Source: Virgibacillus ndiopensis (GTDB taxonomy: Bacteria; Bacillota; Bacilli; Bacillales; Amphibacillaceae). From it: a stretch of 64,000 nt of DNA. This document shows positions 52,824 to 60,972 of the stretch, piece by piece. The stretch is taken from NCBI RefSeq assembly GCF_900187325.1, contig NZ_FZMZ01000006.1:682001-746000 (forward strand), read 5' to 3'. A model generated the notes under the pieces. That model did not search any database. It was given only the letters and a program-made list of their open reading frames with translations, and had not been told where the DNA came from. Numbering within the stretch: position 1 is the first letter of the stretch; every line of letters starts with the position of its first letter. The position numbers and the translations under genes were made by a program.

Positions 52824-53744
52824 GTGGGAATATTAGTTATTGGAAGTTTTATGATGGATTTAGTTGTACAAACTCCACGAGCTCCTGAAAATGGTGAAAC
52901 TATTATTGGAACACATTTTTCAAGATTCCCAGGTGGAAAAGGGGCAAATCAGGCTGTATCGGCTTCTAGGCTTGGTGGAGAAGTGATGATGGCTGGGAAA
53001 GTAGGGAGTGATGATTTCGGTAATGAAATGATTGAGACGCTAAATGAGGAACAGATCGACACAAAATCTATTTTAAAAGATGAAAAAAAACCAACAGGTA
53101 TTGGGATGGTCACGGTTGAAGAAGGTGGTAATAATCGTATTATTGTTGTTCCGGGAGCAAATATGGCATATGAGAATGACGATTTGAAGACAATTGAATC
53201 ACATATAAAAGAGGCGGATATTGTGGTCGTTCAATTAGAAATGGATGTACATATGATTGAGCAGGCAGTAACAATCGCGTCTGCTAATCATGTGCCGGTA
53301 ATATTGAATCCAGCGCCAGCTCAGGAACTTAATGATAGTTTGTTAAGTAAAGTTACGTACCTTACACCGAATTCAACAGAGGCTGAAATACTAACTGGTA
53401 TAAAAATTAATAGTACAGAAGATGCAGAAAGTGCTGCGAAAATCCTTCTAAGTAAAGGAATTGAAAATGTCATCTTAACGCTTGCTGAAGAAGGAGCTTT
53501 AATTGTTAATAACGCAGGAACAAATCATATTGCAGGTTTCCAAGTGACTTCCGTTGATTCGGTGGCTGCTGGAGATGCTTTTAATGGTGCATTAGCTGTA
53601 GGAATTACCCAGGGGAAACCATTACAAGAAGTTGTTCGATTTGCCAATGCTGTTGGTGCTTTAACAGTGACGAAAGAAGGGGCTATTCCATCCCTTCCTC
53701 ATTTACAGGAAGTTAATGATTTTCTGCAAAAGAGTGAAGCATGA
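52824..53744 (+). CDS. rbsK: Ribokinase
   Basis: A 306-residue PfkB-family kinase that phosphorylates D-ribose, or a related sugar, at O5. It starts with GTG after AAAGGGTG. Ribokinase motifs: GSFMMDLVVQTPRAPENGET, FPGGKGANQAVSASRLGG near residue 40, VILNPAPAQELNDSLLSKV, YLTPNSTEAEILTG, and SVDSVAAGDAFNGALAVGI near 250 with the catalytic Asp and anion hole. It is placed first in a transcription unit otherwise devoted to an oligosaccharide importer, which suggests the imported sugar yields ribose or another pentose. No ribose transporter or pyranase gene accompanies it. Confidence 0.86.
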   Translation: MGILVIGSFMMDLVVQTPRAPENGETIIGTHFSRFPGGKGANQAVSASRLGGEVMMAGKVGSDDFGNEMIETLNEEQIDTKSILKDEKKPTGIGMVTVEEGGNNRIIVVPGANMAYENDDLKTIESHIKEADIVVVQLEMDVHMIEQAVTIASANHVPVILNPAPAQELNDSLLSKVTYLTPNSTEAEILTGIKINSTEDAESAAKILLSKGIENVILTLAEEGALIVNNAGTNHIAGFQVTSVDSVAAGDAFNGALAVGITQGKPLQEVVRFANAVGALTVTKEGAIPSLPHLQEVNDFLQKSEA

Positions 53745-53779
53745 TCGACGTGGCATGAAAGGAGAGGATGCACTTTAAA

Positions 53780-53794
53780 TGATAGCGCTTACTA
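53780..53794. promoter_or_regulatory. Possible weak cre site before the first CUT1 binding protein
   Basis: TGATAGCGCTTACTA is, on the minus strand, close to the clear cre at 48338 (shared TAAGCGCTATC) but has AG where the consensus needs TG. It lies between rbsK and the binding-protein gene. Confidence 0.35.
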
Positions 53795-53836
53795 GTAGAG
53801 TTGAATTATTTTTATAACTTACATGGGGGTAAAAAA

Positions 53837-55108
53837 ATGAAATTGTGGAAGAAATTAATGACGATTGGTTTTGTTTTAACACTTATTGTTATGGCTGGAT
53901 GTTCTTCAGATTCTGAAGGTGAATCTGGTGATGTTGTTACACTTACTTTTTCGGATTTTCATTCAGAGGGTGACCAAGAGTTTTTCGAAGGTTTAGTCGA
54001 TGAGTACAACAAGATGCAAGACGAGGTAAAAATTGAATATACAACTACAGGTAACTTAACAGATTACTCTAATACGAAATTACCTGTTGCTTTTGCGAAT
54101 AATGAAGGTCCAGATATTTTTATGACTAGTCCAGGAGACTTTCAAAAGTATGCAGATGCAGGGGTATTGGCTGATCTTTCACCTTATTTTAAAGAAGGTG
54201 TAAAAGAAGATTTTCTACCATCAGCATTAGAAGCAGTAACGGTTGATGATAAGATTCTTGCTCTTCCATTTGAATTGGAGCTGCTTGGTTTGTATTACAA
54301 CAAAACAATGTTAGAGGAAGCAAATCTTGAAGTTCCTAAGACTTGGGATGAGTTATTAGCGGCGGCTAAAAAGCTTACGACAGATGACGTTGCGGGGATT
54401 GCGCTTCCAACTGATAAAGGAGCTTATCTTAACTTCGTTTGGTATCCGTTCCTATGGCAAAATGGCGGAAGTGTATTGAACGAGGATGGTACAAAGTCTA
54501 CATTTAACACACCGGAAGTAGCAGAAGCGTTGGATATTTGGGGGTCATTTTTCCAAGAGGGAGCAGCTCCTTCAAAATTACAAATAGACCCTACTGATAT
54601 TGGTAATTTGGGTGGTGGCACTGCAGCCATGCAAATTGTAGGTACTTGGGCAATTCCTATGCTTGAAAGTGAATATGCTGATGGTGATGAATTTGGTCTA
54701 GCACCAATTCCAATACCTGAAGGCGGAAAGCATGCTACGGCTGCAGGTGGTTGGAAATTTGCAGTAAACGCTAAAAGTGAGCATGTAAAAGAAGCAGCTG
54801 ACTTTATTATGTGGGCAGTAGGTGACGATAAAGAACGACCATTAGAATATGTAACGGAAACTAAGTTTGCCTATGCTCCACGTCAATCTGTTGTAGAAGA
54901 AGGCAAGGAATTCTACGATAAAGGACTTCGTAAAGTCTTTACAGAAGAAATCTATGATTCTGCCATTCCAGAGCCTAAGTTTGGTGCGGAAGTAGTAGAT
55001 GCAGTAGGAGAAGCATTGCAAAATGTAATGTTTGGAGGCATGAGTGGTAAAGAAGCGGCTAAAATAGCAGACGAAAAGATTCAATCTATACTTGATAGTA
55101 AGAAATAA
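53837..55108 (+). CDS. CUT1 sugar-binding lipoprotein, paralogue 1
   Basis: A 423-residue extracellular solute-binding protein family 1 lipoprotein. The start is the ATG after GGGGG, giving a signal that ends VMAGCSS with Cys near residue 22. Mature motifs: VDEYNKMQDEVKIEYTTTG, ANNEGPDIFMTSPGDFQKYA, LPFELELLGLYYNKTML, VPKTWDELLAAAKKL, TAAMQIVGTWAIPML, AAGGWKFAVNAKSEHVKEAA. The conserved aromatic and acidic residues point to an oligosaccharide ligand. It lies directly upstream of the only permease pair of the set. Two close paralogues follow at 57201 and 58647; the one at 58647 is the nearer relative. Confidence 0.88.
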   Translation: MKLWKKLMTIGFVLTLIVMAGCSSDSEGESGDVVTLTFSDFHSEGDQEFFEGLVDEYNKMQDEVKIEYTTTGNLTDYSNTKLPVAFANNEGPDIFMTSPGDFQKYADAGVLADLSPYFKEGVKEDFLPSALEAVTVDDKILALPFELELLGLYYNKTMLEEANLEVPKTWDELLAAAKKLTTDDVAGIALPTDKGAYLNFVWYPFLWQNGGSVLNEDGTKSTFNTPEVAEALDIWGSFFQEGAAPSKLQIDPTDIGNLGGGTAAMQIVGTWAIPMLESEYADGDEFGLAPIPIPEGGKHATAAGGWKFAVNAKSEHVKEAADFIMWAVGDDKERPLEYVTETKFAYAPRQSVVEEGKEFYDKGLRKVFTEEIYDSAIPEPKFGAEVVDAVGEALQNVMFGGMSGKEAAKIADEKIQSILDSKK

Positions 55109-55121
55109 ACAGGTAAAAGCT

Positions 55122-55164
55122 TAGAGGATGTCCTAGTATAGGTTATACACCTATGGGACATCCT
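55122..55164 (+). terminator. Hairpin between binding protein 1 and the permeases
   Basis: GGATGTCCTA and TGGGACATCC pair around an inner TATAGG/CCTATG-like stem, followed by TTCC only. The arm GGATGTCC recurs in the hairpin after paralogue 3 (59939). Likely a partial terminator that favours binding-protein expression. Confidence 0.6.
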
Positions 55165-55209
55165 TCCTAAACTATTAAATACCTCGAAAGCGACGAGGAG
55201 GAATGGTTA

Positions 55210-56097
55210 ATGAAACGCATGAAAAAAAATAGAAGAAAACGGAACGAGGTATTAACTGCATACGGATTTTTACTACCAAACTTAGTAGGATTAACAGTAT
55301 TTGTGTTTTTTCCGATGATTTATGCGTTCTATGTAAGTTTGCATGATTGGAATGCGTTAAGCCCTAAGGTGTTCATTGGTTTTGACAACTATGTAGAGAT
55401 GGCTTCCGATAAGAGATGGTGGGCATCAGTAGGCAGAACGTTTCTTTTTACATTAATTTATGTTCCTGCACTATATTGCTTATCATTATTTTTTGCGGTT
55501 ATTTTAAACAATTTAAAACAAAAATACCAAAGCATTGCACGTACAATGTTTTTGCTCCCTTTTGCGATAACATCGGTAATTTCGGCTGTTATTTGGATGT
55601 TTTTGTATGATCCTAGAAATGGTGTTCTTAATCAGCTTCTAAGTTCATTAGGATTTGATAAATTAGAATTTCTAGGTTCTACTAATCAAGCATTGGTATC
55701 TATTGTTGTGGTAATTCTTTGGATTAATATAGGGTACAACATGATTATATTTATGGCTTCTATTAAGGAAATTCCAAAAGACTATTATGAAGCTGCAAAG
55801 ATTGATGGGGCATCAGCATGGAGGGCGTTTAGATCGATCACTTTTCCTTTACTGAGAGGGACAAGCACATTTATTTTGATTGTAACAATGATTGCTTCTT
55901 TCACAGTATTTGACCAAATAATGGTAATGACAAGTGGTGGTCCTGCAAGTTCTACCGAAGTAAGTGTACTTTATATTTATAAACAAGCATTTGAATTTTT
56001 AAATATGGGATATGCTTCTGCATTAGCAGTTATATTATTCCTTATAATTTTTATACTATCTCTTGCTCAGTTGAGATTGTATACCAAAAAGGGATAG
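55210..56097 (+). CDS. CUT1 sugar importer permease 1 (MalF/MsmF type)
   Basis: A 295-residue membrane protein with six membrane segments and a basic N-terminus (KRMKKNRRKRNEV). The start has GAGGAGG eight bases upstream. Family blocks: YGFLLPNLVGLTVFVFFPM, YVSLHDWNAL, and the EAA loop EAAKIDGASAWRAFRSITFP near residue 195. It pairs with the next gene to form the importer channel. No ATPase gene is present in the unit, so a shared MsmX/UgpC-type ATPase encoded elsewhere must drive it, as is usual in Bacillus. Confidence 0.9.
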   Translation: MKRMKKNRRKRNEVLTAYGFLLPNLVGLTVFVFFPMIYAFYVSLHDWNALSPKVFIGFDNYVEMASDKRWWASVGRTFLFTLIYVPALYCLSLFFAVILNNLKQKYQSIARTMFLLPFAITSVISAVIWMFLYDPRNGVLNQLLSSLGFDKLEFLGSTNQALVSIVVVILWINIGYNMIIFMASIKEIPKDYYEAAKIDGASAWRAFRSITFPLLRGTSTFILIVTMIASFTVFDQIMVMTSGGPASSTEVSVLYIYKQAFEFLNMGYASALAVILFLIIFILSLAQLRLYTKKG

Positions 56098-56112
56098 GAG
56101 GTCTAAGAGACA

Positions 56113-56922
56113 ATGAAATTAAGGAAAAGCACCATTACTATATTTGCGATTGTTTGTGGGCTTCTTATGCTCGCTCCAATTTACTTTTTAGTTGTAGGTG
56201 CATTCAAAACACCTGATTCTGTTTTTGACCTGAGTTTACGTATAAGTGATTTTACCTTTGATAATATTAAACAAGTGTTTGCGGAAACGAATATAGTTCG
56301 AGCAATTTTCAACTCTTTAATTGTATCAGTAACGGTAACCGTGGTTGCGATGCTTATTCATGCAATGGCAGGATACGCATTGGCACGACTGAATTTCCCA
56401 GGTAAAACATTTACATTTGGTTGGATAATCAGTACGTTGATGGTACCATTTTCTGTTATTATGATCCCACTTTATATGGTTGTTCAAAATCTCGGAATGG
56501 CAAACTCATATCTAGGGCTAATTGTTCCTATGATATTTAACGCTTATGGAATATTTTTATTTCGCCAATTTTATCTTGAATTTCCAAAGGAGCTTGAAGA
56601 AGCAGCATATGTAGAAGGACTATCTATTGCTGGTACATTTTTCAGACTTGTCCTTCCACTATCAAAACCTATCATTGTTCCTCTAACGATTGGTTTCTTT
56701 ACTGCCAATTGGAACAATTACTTATGGCCGATGATCATTAACCAAAAAGAAGAATTAAATGTCGTTCAGGTGGCATTGGCAAATATTGTTGGTGGAGGGT
56801 ATGAAACAGAGTGGAGCGTTATGCTGGCAGCAGCACTAATATCTGCAATTCCAACATTCATACTCTTTTTCATCGTACAGAGACATTTAGTTGAAGGTGT
56901 TAAAACAACAGGTATTAAATAA
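56113..56922 (+). CDS. CUT1 sugar importer permease 2 (MalG/MsmG type)
   Basis: A 269-residue membrane protein with six hydrophobic segments. It opens with a short basic tail and LMLAPIYFLVVGAFKTPDSV. The core has NSLIVSVTVTVVAMLIHAMA, AGYALARLNFPGK, and the EAA loop EEAAYVEGLSIAGTFFRLVL near 168, followed by PLSKPIIVPL. The C-terminus reads QRHLVEGVKTTGIK, typical of the MalG side. Starts 15 bp after permease 1 and ends before a strong terminator, closing the rbsK-binding protein-permease unit. Confidence 0.9.
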   Translation: MKLRKSTITIFAIVCGLLMLAPIYFLVVGAFKTPDSVFDLSLRISDFTFDNIKQVFAETNIVRAIFNSLIVSVTVTVVAMLIHAMAGYALARLNFPGKTFTFGWIISTLMVPFSVIMIPLYMVVQNLGMANSYLGLIVPMIFNAYGIFLFRQFYLEFPKELEEAAYVEGLSIAGTFFRLVLPLSKPIIVPLTIGFFTANWNNYLWPMIINQKEELNVVQVALANIVGGGYETEWSVMLAAALISAIPTFILFFIVQRHLVEGVKTTGIK

Positions 56923-56938
56923 CTTACAAGCAAAGTTA

Positions 56939-56970
56939 AGCGCCATGATAGTTTATCATGGCGTTAATTA
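56939..56970 (+). terminator. Terminator after the CUT1 permeases
   Basis: CGCCATGAT and ATCATGGCG form a perfect 9-bp stem with loop AGTTT, followed by TTAATTAACTTT. Confidence 0.75.
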
Positions 56971-57019
56971 ACTTTCGTATGTAGTTCGAGAACAGAGTGA
57001 TAGTGAAATAATAAAAGTA

Positions 57020-57048
57020 TTGCAAAAATAATGAATTTATAATAGTAT
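57020..57048 (+). promoter_or_regulatory. Promoter B, upstream of binding protein 2
   Basis: TTGCAA (57020-57025), a 17-bp spacer and TAGTAT (57043-57048), in the same AAAGTATTG context as promoter A. Confidence 0.6.
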
Positions 57049-57051
57049 ATG

Positions 57052-57101
57052 TGTAAACGATTACAGGCAATTTTACTTGCCACGGTATGTAAACGTTTGC
57101 A
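57052..57101. promoter_or_regulatory. Paired LacI-family/cre-type operators, site pair B
   Basis: TGTAAACGATTACA at 57052-57065 and TGTAAACGTTTGCA at 57088-57101, 36 bp apart, placed right after the -10 box as at promoter A. Confidence 0.76.
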
Positions 57102-57123
57102 TATGTTGATAAGCAAATTTTTG

Positions 57124-57158
57124 AAGGCGGGTAATGTTACTTATAATGTACTAGCCTT
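57124..57158 (+). other. Leader hairpin before binding protein 2
   Basis: AAGGC and GCCTT enclose further pairing (GGTA/TACT) and are followed by TCTTTA. It lies between the operator pair and the gene and could terminate early transcripts. Confidence 0.42.
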
Positions 57159-57200
57159 TCTTTATAGGGAGTAATTTTCAAAATCAAGGGGGTAATTTAT

Positions 57201-58475
57201 TTGAAATCTTGGAAATCGGTAATGACTGTCTTTTTTGTTTTTGTGCTTGCTTTTATTGGGGGGTGTTCGGGGTCTTCCGGGGAATCAGACTCTTCTGGTG
57301 ATCCAGAGGTTGTGACTCTAAACTTTTGGGATTTTCAATATGATATCCATCAAGAGCTTTTTCAAGAACTTGTTGATGAATATAATTCCATTCAAGATGA
57401 CGTGAAAATAGAGTACGCATCATTTGGAAATTCAACTGATTATTCTAATACGAAGCTTCCGGTTGCCTTTGCGAATAAAGAAGGACCAGATATTTTTATG
57501 ACGAGCGCTGGCGATTTTAAAAAGTATGCTGATGCTGGTGTTATGGCAGATCTTTCGCCTTATTTTCCAGAAGGTGTACTTAAGGATTTTCTTCCTTCAA
57601 CAATCGATGCAGTAACCTATAAGGAAAAAATCCTTGCATTACCATTCGAGATGGAATTGTTAGGTTTGTATTATAACAAACAAATGTTAGAGGACAAAAA
57701 TGTAAAAGTACCTGAAACGTGGGATGAGTTATTGGACGCTGCTCGTAAACTGTCAACGGATAAAGTTGCTGGTCTTGTTTTACCAACTGATATAGGACCT
57801 TACTTAAATTTTATTTGGTATCCGTTCCAATTGCAGCAAGGTGGAAGTATATTAAATGAGGATGGAACAAAATCTGCATTTAATTCACCGGAAAATGTAA
57901 AGGCATTGGATTACTGGGGAACATTTTTTCAAGAAGGTTTAGCACCTTCAAAATTACAATATGGTGCTGGAGATATTGATAATATAGCTACTGGGTCAGC
58001 TGCAATGCAAATTAGTGGTACTTGGGCAATTGCAACATTAGATGATAAATTTAAAGATTTCGAAGCAGGTTTAGTACCTATACCAATCCCAGACAATGGG
58101 AAACATGCCTCAGTTGCTGGAGGTTGGAAACTTGCTGTGAATTCCAACAGTGAACATGTGGAAGAGGCTGCAGATTTCATCATGTGGGCATTTGCAGAGG
58201 ATACATCACGACCATTGAAATGGGCAAAAGCAAAATCTGCCTATCCTGCAAGAAAATCTGTAATTGAAGAAGGGCAAGAATACTATAAAACAGGGCTGCG
58301 TAAAATTTTCACAGAAGAGATTTATGATTCTGCAACACCTGAGCCTCAATATAGTGCAGAAGTTGTAAATGCTATTGGTGAGGGATTACAAAGTGTGATG
58401 TTTGGTGATATGAGTGGTGAAGAGGCTGCTGAAACGGTACATGAGAAGATTCAATCTGTACTTGATAGTAAGTAA
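57201..58475 (+). CDS. CUT1 sugar-binding lipoprotein, paralogue 2
   Basis: A 424-residue lipoprotein starting with TTG after AAGGGGG. The signal ends AFIGGCSG with Cys near residue 22, then a Ser/Gly/Asp-rich tether. The body follows paralogue 1 closely (GPDIFMTSAGDFKKYADAGV, LPFEMELLGLYYNKQML, AAMQISGTWAIATL, AGGWKLAVNSNSEHVEEAAD) but is the most divergent of the three. It has its own promoter and operators but no permeases of its own; it likely delivers a different ligand to the permeases at 55210-56922. Confidence 0.87.
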   Translation: MKSWKSVMTVFFVFVLAFIGGCSGSSGESDSSGDPEVVTLNFWDFQYDIHQELFQELVDEYNSIQDDVKIEYASFGNSTDYSNTKLPVAFANKEGPDIFMTSAGDFKKYADAGVMADLSPYFPEGVLKDFLPSTIDAVTYKEKILALPFEMELLGLYYNKQMLEDKNVKVPETWDELLDAARKLSTDKVAGLVLPTDIGPYLNFIWYPFQLQQGGSILNEDGTKSAFNSPENVKALDYWGTFFQEGLAPSKLQYGAGDIDNIATGSAAMQISGTWAIATLDDKFKDFEAGLVPIPIPDNGKHASVAGGWKLAVNSNSEHVEEAADFIMWAFAEDTSRPLKWAKAKSAYPARKSVIEEGQEYYKTGLRKIFTEEIYDSATPEPQYSAEVVNAIGEGLQSVMFGDMSGEEAAETVHEKIQSVLDSK

Positions 58476-58493
58476 TTAAAAAGGTAAAAGTTT

Positions 58494-58538
58494 CAGGCTG
58501 TTCTATAAAAAGGTTAGTGTTTTATGGACAGCCTTTTA
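58494..58538 (+). terminator. Terminator after binding protein 2
   Basis: AGGCTGT and ACAGCCT enclose CTATAAAA/TTTTAT pairing and are followed by TTTTAAA. Confidence 0.72.
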
Positions 58539-58646
58539 AAATTAATATTTGCAAAATTGTGTATATATGCAGGGAGGGGTGATAACCTTCGTCATGTTTG
58601 CTTGTAGTTGAAAGTTTACTATTTTCTTAATCGAGGGGGAAAATAA

Positions 58647-59918
58647 ATGAAATTGTCGAAACCATTAATAGTCGTTGGTTTTGTATTTGTCCTTATTTTT
58701 ATGGTTGGATGTTCTTCTGAATCATCTGGTGGTGAATCTGGAGATGTTGTCAAATTAACCTTTTGGGATTTTCATACAGATGCTGAAGAAGCGTTTTTCT
58801 CGGGTTTAGTTGATGAGTATAACGCTATGCAAGATAAAGTGGAAATCGAATATTCAACTATTGGTAATGCAACGGATTACTCTAATACGAAGATACCTGT
58901 TGCGTTTGCGAATAATGAAGGTCCGGATATTTTCATGACTAGTCCAGGGGATTTTCAAAAGTATGCAGACGCAGGGGCATTGGCTGATCTTTCACCATAT
59001 TTTAAAGAGGGTGTAAAAGAAGATTTTCTACCTTCTGCATTAGAAGCAGTAACGGTTGATGACAAAATCCTTGCACTTCCTTTTGAATTGGAACTGCTTG
59101 GTTTGTATTACAATAAGACAATGTTAGAAGAAGCGAATCTCGAAGTTCCCAAAACATGGGATGAATTATTAGCAACAGCTAAAGAGCTTACGACAGATGA
59201 AGTTGCTGGTCTTGCACTTCCAACTGATAAAGGTCCTTACCTTAACTTTATTTGGTATCCTTTCTTGTGGCAAAATGGAGGAAGTGTTTTAAGCGAGGAT
59301 GGTACAAAATCCACATTTAATACACCGGAAGTAGCAGAAGCATTGGACATTTGGGGATCATTTTTCCAAGAAGGAGTATCTCCATCGAAATTGCAAATTC
59401 CACATGACGACATTGCAAATGTAGGTGGTGGAACTGCGGCAATGCAAATTCTTGGAACGTGGGCAATTCCAAAATTAGAACAAGAGTTTGAAGATGGTGA
59501 TGAATTTGGTCTAGCACCAATTCCAATACCAGAAGGCGGAGAGCATGCCACAGCTGCAGGGGGGTGGAAAATTGCGGTAAATGCTAATAGTGAACATGTA
59601 GAACAAGCAGCTGACTTCGTTATGTGGGCATTTGGTGATGATCAATCCCGACCATTGGAATGGGCAACTGAAACTAAATTTGCCTATGCTCCCCGTCAAT
59701 CTGTTATAGAAGAAGGCAAAGAATTTTATAGTCAAGGTCTTCGTAACGTTTTCACAGAGGAAATCTATGATTCTGCCATTCCAGAGCCTAAATTTAGTGC
59801 GGAAATAGTTGATGCAGTAGGAGAAGCGTTGCAAAATGTAATGTTTGGTGGCATGAGTGGTAAAGAAGCAGCTGAAATTGCTCATGAAAAGATTCAATCT
59901 ATACTTGATAGTAAGTAA
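58647..59918 (+). CDS. CUT1 sugar-binding lipoprotein, paralogue 3
   Basis: A 423-residue lipoprotein with SD GAGGGGG. The signal ends FMVGCSS. Most of the sequence is the same as paralogue 1, including GPDIFMTSPGDFQKYADAG, LPFELELLGLYYNKTMLEEA and GTKSTFNTPEVAEALDIWGS; differences cluster near the N-terminus (KLTFWDFHTDAEEAFFS against TLTFSDFHSEGDQEFFE) and around IPHDDIANV against IDPTDIGNL, regions that can contact ligand. Recent duplication is clear. It is followed by an esterase and a formylglycine-generating enzyme gene. I see no operator pair in the 170 bp upstream. Confidence 0.88.
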   Translation: MKLSKPLIVVGFVFVLIFMVGCSSESSGGESGDVVKLTFWDFHTDAEEAFFSGLVDEYNAMQDKVEIEYSTIGNATDYSNTKIPVAFANNEGPDIFMTSPGDFQKYADAGALADLSPYFKEGVKEDFLPSALEAVTVDDKILALPFELELLGLYYNKTMLEEANLEVPKTWDELLATAKELTTDEVAGLALPTDKGPYLNFIWYPFLWQNGGSVLSEDGTKSTFNTPEVAEALDIWGSFFQEGVSPSKLQIPHDDIANVGGGTAAMQILGTWAIPKLEQEFEDGDEFGLAPIPIPEGGEHATAAGGWKIAVNANSEHVEQAADFVMWAFGDDQSRPLEWATETKFAYAPRQSVIEEGKEFYSQGLRNVFTEEIYDSAIPEPKFSAEIVDAVGEALQNVMFGGMSGKEAAEIAHEKIQSILDSK

Positions 59919-59935
59919 CTAAAGAGGAAAGCCTT

Positions 59936-59975
59936 GGAGGATGTCCCAAAATAGATAATGGTGGGACATCCTTAT
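59936..59975 (+). terminator. Hairpin after binding protein 3
   Basis: GGATGTCCCA and TGGGACATCC form a perfect 10-bp stem; the following TTATAAAAA is a poor T run, so read-through into the esterase gene is likely. Confidence 0.62.
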
Positions 59976-60004
59976 AAAAATTATGCAAGAAGCAGGTGAG
60001 TAAC

Positions 60005-60952
60005 ATGCAATATATAAAGGAATCGATTAAAGAATTCGAATCCTATATCTCGAAGCCAACAAAAAAGCCGGATCATGATTCTTTCTGGAAGCGTACATTT
60101 CAAGAGGCAAGAAAAAATCCGCTTCATGAAAAACTAGAAGAAATAGATTATCCAATTAAACAGATTCAAGTCTATGAATTAAGCTATAGCGGTTTTGATG
60201 ATACTCCAATAAAGGCGTTTTATATTCTTCCAAAAAAGCATGATCAAAAGCTACCGTGTCTTATTTTTTTCCATGGTTATATGGGGAATAAAAACTCTAT
60301 CTCCAAGTATATGAAATGGCTTATCCAAGGGTATGCCGTAATTGCTGTCGACTGTAGAGGACAAGGGCGGAGTGGGGACTATTCCCACTATTCATCAGAC
60401 GGAATGGGGTCTTGGGTAGTAAAAGGAATTTTAAATAAAGACGAGTATTATTACCGTAAAGTTTATACAGATGGTGTTCGTGCAGTAGATTTCGCTTGCT
60501 CACGTCCTGAAATTGATGCAGAACGCATTGGTATCATGGGAGCGAGTATGGGTGGAGGGATAACATTGGCTGTTGCAGCTTTAGATGATCGACCAAAGCT
60601 GGCAATTGCCGATATGCCGAATATGTGTGATATCCCATTGACAATGGAACAAAAGTTTGAGGGGTCCTTAACGATTGTAGAAAACTTTCTGCACAGATAT
60701 CCGGAACATATTGAATTGGTTTATGATAACCTGACATACTTTGACAATTTAAATCTTTCCAAGAATATTACATGTAAGACAAGATTTTCTGTTGGATTGA
60801 AGGATCTTATCTGTCCGCCTAAACCGATATTTGGTGTTTATAATCAATTGAAAGCACCTAAATCAATGGAAATATATCCATTCGCCGGACATGATATGGA
60901 AATAATTGAACATATTGATAAAACGATTAAATTTGTTAATGAGAATCTATAG
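60005..60952 (+). CDS. CE7-family acetyl xylan esterase / cephalosporin-C deacetylase
   Basis: A 315-residue cytoplasmic alpha/beta hydrolase that removes acetyl groups from short sugar chains after import. The start is the ATG after AGGTGAG; a GTG nine bases upstream lies in that SD. FFHGYMGNKNSISKY forms the oxyanion region, DCRGQGRSGDYSHYSS is the CE7 RGQ signature, and the catalytic triad is Ser181 (GASMGG), Asp267 (KDLICPP) and His296 (AGHDME), nearly the same numbers as in B. subtilis CAH. No signal peptide. Its place beside oligosaccharide-binding proteins suggests the imported glycan is acetylated, such as xylan- or pectin-derived oligomers. Confidence 0.88.
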   Translation: MQYIKESIKEFESYISKPTKKPDHDSFWKRTFQEARKNPLHEKLEEIDYPIKQIQVYELSYSGFDDTPIKAFYILPKKHDQKLPCLIFFHGYMGNKNSISKYMKWLIQGYAVIAVDCRGQGRSGDYSHYSSDGMGSWVVKGILNKDEYYYRKVYTDGVRAVDFACSRPEIDAERIGIMGASMGGGITLAVAALDDRPKLAIADMPNMCDIPLTMEQKFEGSLTIVENFLHRYPEHIELVYDNLTYFDNLNLSKNITCKTRFSVGLKDLICPPKPIFGVYNQLKAPKSMEIYPFAGHDMEIIEHIDKTIKFVNENL

Positions 60953-60972
60953 TATGGAAAGGATGTTCTCTT

